This document shows positions 28,382-37,522 of a stretch of DNA of 64,000 nt, in pieces. Origin of the DNA: Actinoallomurus iriomotensis (GTDB lineage Bacteria; Actinomycetota; Actinomycetes; Streptosporangiales; Streptosporangiaceae); NCBI RefSeq assembly GCF_030269445.1, contig NZ_BSTJ01000009.1, positions 434,001 through 498,000 of the forward strand, in the 5' to 3' direction. The number at the start of each line of letters is the position of its first letter. Within the stretch, counting starts at the first letter, position 1. The translations under genes were made by a program, and so were the position numbers. The notes beneath the pieces are model-generated. The model did not search any database. It had not been told where the DNA came from and was given only the letters and a program-made list of their open reading frames with translations.

Positions 28382-29809
28382 ATGGCCCCGACGAGACGCT
28401 GGTGGACCCTGGTGGGGGTCGCGCTGGCAACGTTCATGACCTTCCTGGACAACAACGTCGTCAACGTCGCGTTGCCGTCGATCCAGCGTGACCTGCACCT
28501 GTCCATCTCCGGCCTGGAGTGGATCGTGAGCAGCTACATCCTCGTCTTCTCGGGGCTGATGCTGGTCGGCGGCCGGCTCGCCGACGTGTACGGGCGCCGG
28601 CGGCTCTTCGTCGGCGGGATCGCCGTCTTCACCGTCGCCTCGCTGATCGCCGGACTCGCGACCAGCCAGGAGATGCTCATCGTCGCCCGCGTGCTCCAGG
28701 GCCTCGGCGCCGCCGCCAGCATCCCCTCGACGCTCGCGATCATCTCGTCGACCTTCCCCGACCCGAAGGAGCGCAGCCGGGCGGTCGGCGTCTGGAGCGC
28801 GGTCAGCGCTCTCGCCCTCGCCCTCGGCCCGTTCACGGGCGGCTTCGTGAGCGACCGCTGGGACTGGGGCTGGATCTTCCTGATCAACGTGCCGGTCGGC
28901 GTCGTCACGGTCGCGATCATCGCGATCTCGATGCGGGAGTCGCGGGACGCCGTACGGCGCCGGCTCGACCTGCCCGGCCTGGTCACCTCGGCGGTCGCGC
29001 TGTTCTCCGTCACGTACGCGCTGATCGAGGGGCACAACCAGGGCTGGACCTCGGCGGTGATCCTCGGCGCGTTCGCCCTGGCCGCCGTCGCCGCGGTGGC
29101 GTTCGTCATCGTCGAGAGGCGCACCGCGGACCCGATGGTCGACCCCTCCCTCTTCGGCATCCGCACCTTCAGCGGCGGCACCGGCGCGATGATCCTCTGG
29201 GGCTTCGGCGTGATGGGCGTCTACTTCTTCACCGCGATGTACCTGCAGAACATCCTGGGCTTCTCCCCGACCGAGGCGGGCGCGGCGTTCATCCCGATGG
29301 CCCTGATGATGGCCGCGATCGCCCCGGTCGCCGGCGTGCTGGCACGGCGGATCGGCACGCACGTCACGGTGGCGCTCGGGCTGACGCTGAACACGGCCGG
29401 TCTGATCATGCTCTCGTTCGTCGGCGAGCACGGCCACTTCATGGACCTGATGCCCGCGTTCGTGGCGTTCGGCATCGGCTCCGGCTTCACGATGATGCCG
29501 CTCAACGACGCGATCATCGGTGTGCTGCCACCCGGCCGTGCCGGCGCCGCCTCCGCCGTCATGAACGCCTCGCGCGAGGTCTCCGGCCTGCTCGGCGTCA
29601 CGATCGTCGGCGCGATCCTCACCTCACGCCAGGCGGCCGTACTGCGGGGCGGCGCGACGGCGGTCCACGCGTTCCTGTCCGGTTACCAGCTCGCGCTGCT
29701 CATCGCCGCCGCGATCGTCTTCGTCGGCGCTCCGCTCAGCCTCGCCACGCTGCGCGCCCGGCGCCGTACGCCGGTGGTCGTCGAGCCGGAGGCCGTGCCG
29801 GTCGCCTGA
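28382..29809 (+). CDS. DHA2-family (EmrB/QacA) drug efflux transporter
   Basis: 475 residues with about fourteen membrane segments. The first helix carries TFLDNNVVNVALPSIQ (motif D1) and the next loop GGRLADVYGRRRLF (motif A); motif C-like GPFTGGFVSDRWDWGWIFLINVPVG is also present. This is a proton-driven multidrug exporter. GAGGAG precedes the ATG at 28382. It is controlled with high likelihood by the divergent TetR gene. A strong bidirectional terminator follows. Confidence 0.95.
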   Translation: MAPTRRWWTLVGVALATFMTFLDNNVVNVALPSIQRDLHLSISGLEWIVSSYILVFSGLMLVGGRLADVYGRRRLFVGGIAVFTVASLIAGLATSQEMLIVARVLQGLGAAASIPSTLAIISSTFPDPKERSRAVGVWSAVSALALALGPFTGGFVSDRWDWGWIFLINVPVGVVTVAIIAISMRESRDAVRRRLDLPGLVTSAVALFSVTYALIEGHNQGWTSAVILGAFALAAVAAVAFVIVERRTADPMVDPSLFGIRTFSGGTGAMILWGFGVMGVYFFTAMYLQNILGFSPTEAGAAFIPMALMMAAIAPVAGVLARRIGTHVTVALGLTLNTAGLIMLSFVGEHGHFMDLMPAFVAFGIGSGFTMMPLNDAIIGVLPPGRAGAASAVMNASREVSGLLGVTIVGAILTSRQAAVLRGGATAVHAFLSGYQLALLIAAAIVFVGAPLSLATLRARRRTPVVVEPEAVPVA

Positions 29810-29819
29810 CACGGCAGCG

Positions 29820-29853
29820 AGAAGGGCCGGTCGCGGGGGCGACCGGCCCTTCT
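29820..29853. terminator. Bidirectional terminator between efflux and subtilase genes
   Basis: A perfect 14-base stem (AGAAGGGCCGGTCG and complement) with a 6-base loop lies between two convergent genes. Confidence 0.8.
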
Positions 29854-29863
29854 GGTGTCCAGG

Positions 29864-30973
29864 TCAGAGCGAACTCTTGTTCAGCAGCCGGTTGTGCGTG
29901 CCGGACTTGTTCTTCTTGATCACGCCGTTGACGGCGTGCGCGGTGATCCACTTCTGGATCGTGCCGAACGACGCCTGCCCGTACGCCGACTTGTACAGCG
30001 CCGCGACGCCCGCCACGAACGGGGACGCCATCGACGTGCCGCTCAGGTACTCGGTGCCGCCCTGGTAGGTCGACTTGATGTTCACGCCGGGCGCGTACAC
30101 GTCCACGCAGGCGCCGTAGTCGCTGAACGACGCGCGGGTGTCGCTGGAGGAGCTGGCCGCCGCGGCCTCGACGCTCCCGGCGCTGGCCGGTGAGCCCTTG
30201 CAGGCGTCGGCGCCGTCGTTGCCCGCCGCCACCGCGACGAACACGCCGGACTTGGACAGCGCGGTGACCGCGTCGTTCAGCGCCGTCGACTTCGAGCCGC
30301 CCAGCGAGAGGTTGGCGACCGACTTGGCCGCGTGGTTCTTCCGCACCCAGTCGACGCCCGCGATGACGTCGGAGGTGCTGCCCGAGCCGTCGCAGTCGAG
30401 CACCTGCACCGCGTGCAGCCGTACGTTCTTGGCCACCCCGTACGACGTGGACCCGATGATCCCGGCCACGTGCGTGCCGTGGCCGTTGCAGTCCTCGTTG
30501 CCGTACACGGTGTCCGCCCGGCCGCCGAACTGGCTCAGCGTCGTCTCGATGCCCGTGTCGATCACGTACGCGTCCACGTTCGAGGCGGTGTGCTTGTACG
30601 TGTAGGTGTGCGACAGCGGCAGCTTCGCCTCGTCGATCCGGTCCAGGCCCCACGTCGGGCTCGTCTGCGTCGTGGAGGTCTTCATGACCTGGTCCTGCTC
30701 GATCGCGGCGACGCCGGGGTCGCGCCGGAGCCGGTCCAGCTGAGCCGCCGAGAGCTTCGCGGCGAAGCCCTTGCCGAACCGATGGACCGTCGGGAAGGCG
30801 ATCGCGCGCGAGACCTCGCTCGTGTCCTTCATCGTGACGATGTACTGGCCCCGGATGCCGTTGTCGGCGGCCATGGCGACCGCCACCCGCGGTGCGACCA
30901 CCGCGCCGGACAGCGGCACGGACACGCATGCGACGGCGGTGAGGCCGAGGAGGAAACGGCGGGGGACCCGCAT
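29864..30973 (-). CDS. Secreted subtilisin-family (S8) serine protease
   Basis: 369 residues. ATG 30973 is preceded by AAGGAG. A signal peptide (~1-35) is followed by an inhibitor I9-type propeptide (~40-110, QYIVTMKD...VAAIEQDQ). The proteinase K/aqualysin-like catalytic domain contains Asp in AYVIDTGIE, His in NGHGTHVAG and Ser in LSGTSMASPFVAG. It is a broad-specificity extracellular protease. There is no C-terminal extension. The gene converges on the efflux gene. Confidence 0.95.
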   Translation of the reverse strand: MRVPRRFLLGLTAVACVSVPLSGAVVAPRVAVAMAADNGIRGQYIVTMKDTSEVSRAIAFPTVHRFGKGFAAKLSAAQLDRLRRDPGVAAIEQDQVMKTSTTQTSPTWGLDRIDEAKLPLSHTYTYKHTASNVDAYVIDTGIETTLSQFGGRADTVYGNEDCNGHGTHVAGIIGSTSYGVAKNVRLHAVQVLDCDGSGSTSDVIAGVDWVRKNHAAKSVANLSLGGSKSTALNDAVTALSKSGVFVAVAAGNDGADACKGSPASAGSVEAAAASSSSDTRASFSDYGACVDVYAPGVNIKSTYQGGTEYLSGTSMASPFVAGVAALYKSAYGQASFGTIQKWITAHAVNGVIKKNKSGTHNRLLNKSSL

Positions 30974-31113
30974 GGGGGCTCCTTGCATCGGGGGGCTCGT
31001 GACCGCGACCAGGCACGGCAATCCCGAAAATCTCCCATAAACACCCTGATCACAGCAACAACATCTGATCACTGACCGCGGGCGCCCGCTGACCGGGTAC
31101 CGTCGGTCCCGCC

Positions 31114-31563
31114 ATGGCCCGACTGAGACCGGAGCGGCTGCGTGCCGCCCTCGACGAGCAGCTCATCGCCCTCGGCCGCGCCGACGAGGCGCCACCGCCC
31201 GACGCTCGTCTGGAGGACGCCCTGGTCGCGGCCGTCCTCGCCGCGTACGACGCCGGAGAGGAACCCGTACGCACCGCCCTGCGGGTCACCGCCCGGGTCC
31301 TGCTCGAGCGGCTGGCGACCGACTTCCCCGGCCGTTCGGTCGAGGTGCGCGTGCCGCCGTACGCCGCCGTGCAGTGCGTCGAGGGCCCCCGGCACACCCG
31401 CGGCACGCCGCCCAACGTCATCGAGACCGACGCCAAGACCTGGATCATGCTCGCCACGGGCCGTACGACCTGGGACGAGGCCCGCGACCGGATCAGCGCC
31501 AGCGGCGAACGCGCCGACCTGTCGGCCCGTCTTCCCGTACGGCCGTACGGGGCTCAGCCCTGA
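31114..31563 (+). CDS. Sterol-carrier-like family protein
   Basis: 149 residues. The C-terminal half contains VRVPPYAAVQCVEGPRHTRGTPPNVIETDAKTWIMLATGR and GERADLSARLP, the signature of the actinobacterial bacterial-SCP orthologue group. The N-terminal helix bundle is less conserved. Function is unknown; a lipid-carrier role is only inferred from the fold name. In other actinomycetes, from memory, this gene lies next to purF, which here is 9 kb away. Confidence 0.85.
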   Translation: MARLRPERLRAALDEQLIALGRADEAPPPDARLEDALVAAVLAAYDAGEEPVRTALRVTARVLLERLATDFPGRSVEVRVPPYAAVQCVEGPRHTRGTPPNVIETDAKTWIMLATGRTTWDEARDRISASGERADLSARLPVRPYGAQP

Positions 31564-31568
31564 GCGAG

Positions 31569-33815
31569 TCAGACGTCCCAGATCCGCGCGGTACGGTCGA
31601 CGCCGCCGGAGGCGAGATGGCGCCCGTCGGGTGACCACGCGACCGGCATGGTCCGGAATGTGAGTGAGCGGGTCGCGATGTGGCCGGCGAGCGTGCGGGT
31701 CACGTCACCGGTCGCCGGGTCCCAGAGGTTGATGATCTGGTGAGTGTGGCCCGTGGCGAAGCGATCGCCGGCCGGTGACCACGCGACGGAGGCAAGCTTC
31801 CGGACGCGAACGGAGAACTTCGGTCTTGGTGCGGCCGTGTCCCAGACGAGGAGGCGGGCGCCCCCATTGCTGACCCCGGCGATCCGCTGCCCGTCGGGCG
31901 ACCACGCGACCGAGCCGATGGGGGTGTCATTCTTGTCCGCGGAGAAGCTCCCGACCTCCTCGCCGGTGACCGGGTCCCAGATGAGCACCTCTTCGTGGGA
32001 GCAGGTGGTGGCGAGCCGCCGGCCGTCGGGCGACCAGGCGACGGACCTGCCCCCGAAGGGATGGCTGAGCAGCGAGTGGCGCAGCTCGCCGGTGGCGGCG
32101 TCCCAGATTCCCAGGCGTCCTCCCCGAGCGCAGGCGGCGATCCAGCGACCGTCCGGCGACCATGCCACGTTTCCGCGCGTGCCGGAGGGTTCGAGCGTGG
32201 TCCGGAGGTCGCCCGTGGCGGGGTCCCAGATGTGCACCGCGTCTCCGGAGGTGGCGAGCCGCCGCCCGTCCGGCGACCACGACACCGCCTTCACCACGGC
32301 TCCCGGAACCATGAGGGTGGCGCGCAGGCCGCCGTCCGCGGTGTCCCACACGAACCCGACGTCCGCGGCGGCGGCGAGGAACCGCCCGTCCGGTGACCAG
32401 GCCACGCCGTTGACCCAGCCCGGATGCGGGCTGAGGACACGCTGCGCGGCGTCCGTCGGCCTCTGTACGGGCGGATTGATCACGGGTACGGACGCCGGGT
32501 CCGGCTCCGGCTCGACGGCCGCGGGCCGCTCCGGGATCGGCTGGGGTTCCGGCTCGTCACCGGAGGGCAGCCGCCACGGCCGCGCGCGGTCGAGCAGGTC
32601 CAGCAGCCGGCGGTCACCGTGGACGCGCTCGACGGCCTCCCGGAGCTTGGCGAGATGTTTGTGGTGCATCCGTCCGGTGGCGAACGCCGCCTCGACCAAC
32701 TCCCGAAGCGATGTCTCCGGGGCGGCGTCCGTGCCCGCGAGCAGCGTCACCGCCAGCCGCAGGTCCTCCTCGGCCACGGCGTGCTGTCCACGGGCGTGCC
32801 GCCGCAACGCCTGGTGGAGCAGGTGGTACGCGGGATCGGCGACCAGCGGCAGCGGGATGAGCCCGTTGATCGGCCAGTCCGTCCCGACCACTCCCGCGGC
32901 GGCGATCGCCTGGTCGAGCCGCTCGTCGTACCCCGGCACGCGGGCCAGATGGTGACAGTCGACCATGGCCACCGCGCACAGCGTCGACACCCGCGCGGCC
33001 AGTTCGTGATTGAGGTCCGCCAGTTCGTCGTCGGTGCTCGGCGGGACCAGGGTGAACGCCTGGCGCGGCGCCGACCGGTTGAGCTCGTCGACGAGTTCGC
33101 CGCTCCAGTGCTCGGCGCGGGGAAACCGCAACGGCGCCATCGGCCGCATGGGCAGCACCGGGGGATCGTCGAACCCGAGGTGGCAGCCGCCCACCCGGAT
33201 GTCGAGGCGCTCTCGGTCGGAGAGCAGTTCGACGATGACCGTGGGCACCTGGGCCAGGTCGTTCGCGTACAGGCCGGCATGGGGCCACTGGAACGGCCGG
33301 TCGGCGATCCGCACCTGGAGGATCTCGTGGTACCGGCCGAGGTCGGAGGACACGCGGTTGACCAGCCGGTCGCCCCATCGTGTCGCGTCGGCGCCCTCGC
33401 GCGGCGGGACGATCAGTACGAGCGGGCGTACCGGGTCCAGCGCCAGAGCCCCGGCCAGCACGCCGGGACCACCCATGATCGGATACGCGGACAGCTCGTC
33501 CTCGTACCGTTTCAGCTCCTTCAGCTCGCTCAGTCTCGTGGCGGCGCCCGACGCGTACGCCGCGGTCCCGGAGCCCGAGGGGAGGACTCCCAGCTCGCCC
33601 AGCCGCTGCCGGCGACTCTGCTGCCAGGTGTGCAGCAACTGCCCGGCCTGGACGAGGACGAGCGCCCCCTGGATGGCGCCGGCCGCCGTCCGGTGACGGT
33701 TCTCGGATCGGCGGGCCGCCTGTGCGTCGGCGATCTCTAATCTCTTGGTCTGGTTCTCCACGATGACGGAGAAGGCCTCGCCGATGAGTTCGATGAACGG
33801 CGCGATCGGCACCAT
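31569..33815 (-). CDS. Large WD40-repeat protein with an unrecognised N-terminal half
   Basis: 748 residues. The C-terminal ~285 residues form seven WD40 blades, each with a VAWSPDGRxLA...IWDxATG core, enough for one closed propeller. Residues 1-460 match nothing I recognise. They begin with a helical stretch, possibly amphipathic or membrane-associating (APFIELIGEAFSVIVENQTKRLEIADAQAARR), continue with an alpha/beta region (LVLIVPPREGADATRWGD...VPTVIVELLSDRERLDIRVGG) and a helical part with a possible TPR-like stretch (LLHQALRRHARGQHAVAEEDLRLAV). An acidic Pro-rich linker (~430-460) joins the halves. No caspase, NTPase or TIR motif was seen. It stands alone. Confidence 0.85.
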   Translation of the reverse strand: MVPIAPFIELIGEAFSVIVENQTKRLEIADAQAARRSENRHRTAAGAIQGALVLVQAGQLLHTWQQSRRQRLGELGVLPSGSGTAAYASGAATRLSELKELKRYEDELSAYPIMGGPGVLAGALALDPVRPLVLIVPPREGADATRWGDRLVNRVSSDLGRYHEILQVRIADRPFQWPHAGLYANDLAQVPTVIVELLSDRERLDIRVGGCHLGFDDPPVLPMRPMAPLRFPRAEHWSGELVDELNRSAPRQAFTLVPPSTDDELADLNHELAARVSTLCAVAMVDCHHLARVPGYDERLDQAIAAAGVVGTDWPINGLIPLPLVADPAYHLLHQALRRHARGQHAVAEEDLRLAVTLLAGTDAAPETSLRELVEAAFATGRMHHKHLAKLREAVERVHGDRRLLDLLDRARPWRLPSGDEPEPQPIPERPAAVEPEPDPASVPVINPPVQRPTDAAQRVLSPHPGWVNGVAWSPDGRFLAAAADVGFVWDTADGGLRATLMVPGAVVKAVSWSPDGRRLATSGDAVHIWDPATGDLRTTLEPSGTRGNVAWSPDGRWIAACARGGRLGIWDAATGELRHSLLSHPFGGRSVAWSPDGRRLATTCSHEEVLIWDPVTGEEVGSFSADKNDTPIGSVAWSPDGQRIAGVSNGGARLLVWDTAAPRPKFSVRVRKLASVAWSPAGDRFATGHTHQIINLWDPATGDVTRTLAGHIATRSLTFRTMPVAWSPDGRHLASGGVDRTARIWDV

Positions 33816-33843
33816 ACGCAGCCCCCACTTGCCCCGTAGGTCG

Positions 33844-33992
33844 CGACGCCCCGGGACAGGCGCCGGGGGCGTTTTTCCAGGCTAGCCACGAACGGCGAAA
33901 ACCCACCCGGACAACTGGATAACGATCCGCCCCCTCAGCGCGCGCCGGGGAACCGGGGTCCCGGTGGCGCGGATCGGAGGCTTGCGCCTCCG
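33844..33992. other. Hairpins in the spacer before the sugar-acid operon
   Basis: Two hairpins are visible: one near 33844-33876 with a GC stem followed by TTTTT on the plus strand, and CGGAGGC-TTGC-GCCTCCG at 33975-33992. No plus-strand gene precedes them, so their role is unclear. Confidence 0.35.
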
Positions 33993-33994
33993 CA

Positions 33995-34034
33995 TTTCCT
34001 ATAGCATCATCCCTCCCAGTCAGGATTTTCTATA
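33995..34034 (+). promoter_or_regulatory. AT-rich promoter region with 31-base-spaced direct repeat
   Basis: TTTCCTATA (33995) and TTTTCTATA (34026) are near-direct repeats three helical turns apart, just upstream of the operon's first ribosome site. They may bind the GntR regulator encoded at the operon end or form the promoter. Confidence 0.35.
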
Positions 34035-34055
34035 TGAACTGCTGAGGATGTTGCG

Positions 34056-34988
34056 ATGAACGCGCCGGTGGCGGTCGTGGGTCCCGGTTCGGTCGGGCTG
34101 GCCCTCGCGGCACGGCTCGCCCTGCACGGCCATCCGGTGACCCTGTGCGGGCGCTCGAACTCGCCCGTGGTCCCGGCGATCGAGCTGACCGAGCAGAGCA
34201 CACGCCGCTCCGTCGACGTCGGGTGGGGAGGTGAGCCACACGACGTCGGGCCGGTCCCGTGGGTCGTGGTGACGACGAAGCTGCACCAGACCGGGTCGGC
34301 GGGCGTATGGCTGGAGCGCCTGGTCGACCGGGACACCCTGGTCGTCGCCGCGCAGAACGGCGTGGACCATCGCGAGCGGCTCGCGCCCTGGGTTCCCGCC
34401 CATCGGGTCGCACCCGCACTCGTCTATTTCAATGCCGAGCGCCGCGGCCGTGGCCAGGTGGAGGTCCGCCACAGCGGGCCGGACCTGGCGGTCGACGACG
34501 ACGACCCGGGCCGGCGGGCCCGGCTGCTGCTCGGCCCGGCCGGGCTCCAGGTGGAGATCGCAACGGACTTCACCACGGCGGCGTGGCGCAAGCTGATGGT
34601 CAACGCCGTGGCGAACCCGGTGACCGCACTCACGTGCCGACGGGTCGATGTCTTCCGGGAGCCGGCGGTCAGGGCGCTGACGCGCACGATGCTGAGCGAG
34701 GTGGCCGCGGTCGGCCGGGCCGAGGGCGCCTCCCTTCCGGACGGGGCCGTGGACGACGTCCTGGCGTGGCTCGACGCGCGCCCCACCGGCGCCGGCTCGT
34801 CGATGCTCGACGATCGCCTCGCCGGACGTCCTCTGGAGTACGACGGCCTGCTCGGCGCCGTCGTACGGCGCGCCGGGCAGCACGGCCTCGGCGTGCCGGC
34901 GTGCGAGGCCGCGCTCGCGCTCGTCTCCGCCCTGGACGTCACGACATTCACAGGTTCTTCGATCAGGGAGTCACAGTGCCGGCAGTGA
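34056..34988 (+). CDS. Ketopantoate-reductase-like (ApbA/PanE family) NADP oxidoreductase
   Basis: 310 residues. The N-terminal Rossmann fold has VAVVGPGSVGLALAARLALHG. The middle segment QNGVDHRERL and the C-terminal WRKLMVNAVANPVTAL helix are typical of ApbA/PanE enzymes, which reduce a 2-oxo acid. As the first gene of a sugar-acid operon it more likely acts on another oxo acid than on ketopantoate. ATG 34056 has GAGG upstream. It overlaps the next gene by 13 bases. Confidence 0.88.
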   Translation: MNAPVAVVGPGSVGLALAARLALHGHPVTLCGRSNSPVVPAIELTEQSTRRSVDVGWGGEPHDVGPVPWVVVTTKLHQTGSAGVWLERLVDRDTLVVAAQNGVDHRERLAPWVPAHRVAPALVYFNAERRGRGQVEVRHSGPDLAVDDDDPGRRARLLLGPAGLQVEIATDFTTAAWRKLMVNAVANPVTALTCRRVDVFREPAVRALTRTMLSEVAAVGRAEGASLPDGAVDDVLAWLDARPTGAGSSMLDDRLAGRPLEYDGLLGAVVRRAGQHGLGVPACEAALALVSALDVTTFTGSSIRESQCRQ

Positions 34989-36064
34989 TCAAGGCATCGG
35001 CCTACCTCGTGGACATCGAGGTGGAGACCGTCCGGACGGACGCGTCCCAGGCCTTCCTCAAGCAGGAGACGCTCTTCGTCGAGCTCACGACGGATGACGG
35101 ACTGACCGGGACGGGCTACTCCTACACGATCGGCACCGGCGGACGCGCGGTGCTCGCGATGCTGCGAGATCACCTGCTGCCCGCACTCGTCGGCCGGGAC
35201 TCCCGCGAGATCGAGGGAGCCTGGCGGGCGATGTACGACAGCACGCGCGCCACGATGGTCGGTCCGCTGACCGCACTCGGCCTCGCCGCAGCGGATCTCG
35301 CGCTGTGGGACCTGCGCTGCCTGCGGGCGGGGGAACCGCTGTGGCGCGTCGCCGGAGGCCACCAGTCCGCGGTCCCGATGTACGACACCGAGCGCGGCTG
35401 GCTCCAGCTCAGCGAGGACGACCTGGTCGCGGGCGCACTGGAGGCCCGCGAGCAGGGCTTCTCCGGGGTGAAGATCAAGGTCGGCAAGCCGACCGCCGGC
35501 GAGGACGCGGCCAGAGTCCGCGCCGTCCGTGAGGCCGTCGGGGCCGACATGGAGATCATGGTCGACGCGAACCAGGCCTTCACCCCGGCGGAGGCCGTGC
35601 GTCGCGCCGCTCGGCTGGAGCCGTACGACGTGGCCTGGTTCGAGGAGCCGCTGCCCGCCGATGACGTCGCGGGGCACGAGCGTCTCGCCGCGTCGACCGC
35701 CATCCCGGTGGCCGTCGGCGAGTCGATCTACTCCTTGGCGCACTTCCGTGAGTACCTGCAGCGAGGCGCCGCGGGGATCGTTCAGCCCGACGTCTCCAGA
35801 ATCGGCGGCATCACCCCATGGTTGAAGGTCGCGCACCTCGCGGAGGCATTCGGCGCCCCGGTCTGCCCGCACTTCCTGATGGAGATCCACACCAGTCTCG
35901 TGGCGGCCGTGCCCAACGGCCGCTATGTCGAGTACATCCCGCAGCTCCGCGCGGTCACCACGCGACAGCCGCGTATCAGCGACGGGCACGCGTTCGCCCC
36001 GGAGGAGCCAGGCCTCGGCATCTCCTGGGACCGTGACCGCATCGACGACCGGCGAGTCGCCTGA
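34976..36064 (+). CDS. Enolase-superfamily dehydratase or racemase (mandelate racemase/muconate lactonizing group)
   Basis: 362 residues; GTG 34976 follows GGGAG. The capping domain (~1-125) precedes a TIM barrel with KxK in GVKIKVG, Mg ligands in VDANQ, FEEPL and VGES, and a late His in CPHFLMEIH. These place it in the MR-like subgroup, which abstracts a proton alpha to a carboxylate. With a FAH-type hydrolase and an SDR in the same operon, an acid-sugar dehydratase of an L-fuconate type pathway is plausible. The exact substrate is unknown. Confidence 0.9.
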   Translation: MPAVIKASAYLVDIEVETVRTDASQAFLKQETLFVELTTDDGLTGTGYSYTIGTGGRAVLAMLRDHLLPALVGRDSREIEGAWRAMYDSTRATMVGPLTALGLAAADLALWDLRCLRAGEPLWRVAGGHQSAVPMYDTERGWLQLSEDDLVAGALEAREQGFSGVKIKVGKPTAGEDAARVRAVREAVGADMEIMVDANQAFTPAEAVRRAARLEPYDVAWFEEPLPADDVAGHERLAASTAIPVAVGESIYSLAHFREYLQRGAAGIVQPDVSRIGGITPWLKVAHLAEAFGAPVCPHFLMEIHTSLVAAVPNGRYVEYIPQLRAVTTRQPRISDGHAFAPEEPGLGISWDRDRIDDRRVA

Positions 36065-36132
36065 GGCCGGCGAGCCACCGGTACCACCACCCGTCTCCAA
36101 CCCCAGCCCCGCCTCGACGACAGGGGACACCG

Positions 36133-37491
36133 ATGTCGACCTCGCCCGTCACCAGATCTCACAGCTCGCCGCCCACGGACCGCCGACGCGTCCTGCTGGC
36201 CTCACTCGTGGGCTCCGCCCTGGAGTGGTACGACTTCTACCTCTACGGGACGGCCGCCGCCCTGGTCTTCAACAAGGTCATCTTCCCGTCGTTCGACCCG
36301 ACCGCCGCGACGCTCGCGTCGTTCGGCACCCTGGCCGTCGGCTACTTCGTCCGCCCGATCGGGGGCCTCATCTTCGGCCGGCTCGGTGACCTCGTCGGCC
36401 GGAAGAAGGTTCTCGTCATCACGCTCCTGGTGATGGGCGCCTCGACGGTGGCCATGGCGCTGGTGCCGACCTACGAGCAGGCCGGCGTTCTCGCCCCGAT
36501 CCTGCTGGTCGTCCTGCGGGCGGTCCAAGGTCTGGGCGCGGGCGCGGAATACGGTGGTGCGGCGATCCTGGCGGCCGAGTTCTCCGAGCCGAGGCGGCGC
36601 GGGCTCTTCGGGGCGGCCCCGAGTACCGGCGTCTACATCGGCATCCTGCTCGCCTCCGGCGCCTTCTCCGCGGTGACCCAGCTCCCGTCCGAGCAGTTCT
36701 TGTCGTGGGGCTGGCGTATCCCCTTCGCCGCCAGCATCGTCGTGATCGGGGTGGCGCTGTTCATCCGGCTGCGGCTCGCCGAGAGCCCGGCGTTCGTCGA
36801 GGCGCAGAAGCACAGCCGAGAGGCCGAGGTCTCACCCGTACGCGACGTTCTCCGCTCGGAATGGAAGTCGGGTCTCGTCGTCATCGGCCTGCAGACGTCC
36901 CAGAACGTCGTCGCGTACATCAACCTCACCTTCCTCGCCGCCTACCTGACCGGCACCCTCAAGCTGCCGAGCTCGGTCGGACCGGTGGCGACCACCGTCG
37001 GTACGGCCGTCACGATCGTCACCCTTCTGGTCTTCGGCCGGCTTTCCGACCGGATCGGCCGCAAACCCGTCGCGCTGATCGGGATCGCGTTCTCGGCGGC
37101 CTTCGTCTACCCGTACTTCTGGGTCGTCGACAACGTCCGGACCCCCCTGGCCATCACCCTGGTCGTGGTGGTGAGCATGGGCGTCGGCGTGGGCTGCATG
37201 TTCGCCCCGCAGGCCGCCTACTACAGCGAGCTGTTCACGGCCCGTTCCCGCTTCACCGGCCTCGCGCTCAACCGGGAGGTCGCCGGCGCCCTGACCGGCG
37301 GGCTGACACCGCTCATCGCGGTCGCCCTCGTCGCCGCGGCCGGTGACAGTTCGTGGGGCGTGGCGCTGTTCGTGATCGCCGCGTGCGCGGTGGGCGCCCT
37401 CGCGGTGGGGCTGGGACCCGAGACCCGAGGCCGCGATCTCACCGCCACGACGGTCACCGAGCTCCGGTCCTCCACGGGGACCTACCGATGA
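36133..37491 (+). CDS. MFS metabolite:proton symporter (MHS family)
   Basis: 452 residues with twelve membrane segments. The signature ALEWYDFYLYGTAAALVF in helix 1, GRLGDLVGRKKVL in loop 2-3 and LRAVQGLGAGAEYGGA in helix 4 mark the metabolite:H+ symporter family, which imports organic and sugar acids. It lies between the dehydratase and hydrolase genes and probably brings in the operon's substrate. Confidence 0.94.
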   Translation: MSTSPVTRSHSSPPTDRRRVLLASLVGSALEWYDFYLYGTAAALVFNKVIFPSFDPTAATLASFGTLAVGYFVRPIGGLIFGRLGDLVGRKKVLVITLLVMGASTVAMALVPTYEQAGVLAPILLVVLRAVQGLGAGAEYGGAAILAAEFSEPRRRGLFGAAPSTGVYIGILLASGAFSAVTQLPSEQFLSWGWRIPFAASIVVIGVALFIRLRLAESPAFVEAQKHSREAEVSPVRDVLRSEWKSGLVVIGLQTSQNVVAYINLTFLAAYLTGTLKLPSSVGPVATTVGTAVTIVTLLVFGRLSDRIGRKPVALIGIAFSAAFVYPYFWVVDNVRTPLAITLVVVVSMGVGVGCMFAPQAAYYSELFTARSRFTGLALNREVAGALTGGLTPLIAVALVAAAGDSSWGVALFVIAACAVGALAVGLGPETRGRDLTATTVTELRSSTGTYR

Positions 37492-37522
37492 CCACGGCTC
37501 CACGGCAAGAGAGGAAGCACGC

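Noticed and set aside
27644-29809. Long frames opposite and within the TetR and DHA2 genes
   Set aside because: TetR and efflux-pump sequences are unmistakable; the others show shadow composition.
31569-33815. Assigning the WD40 protein to a known caspase or NTPase conflict system
   Set aside because: No catalytic His-Cys dyad, Walker A or TIR motif was found in the N-terminal half.
33844-33876. GC hairpin followed by TTTTT as a plus-strand terminator
   Set aside because: No plus-strand gene ends upstream of it, so it is noted only as a hairpin.
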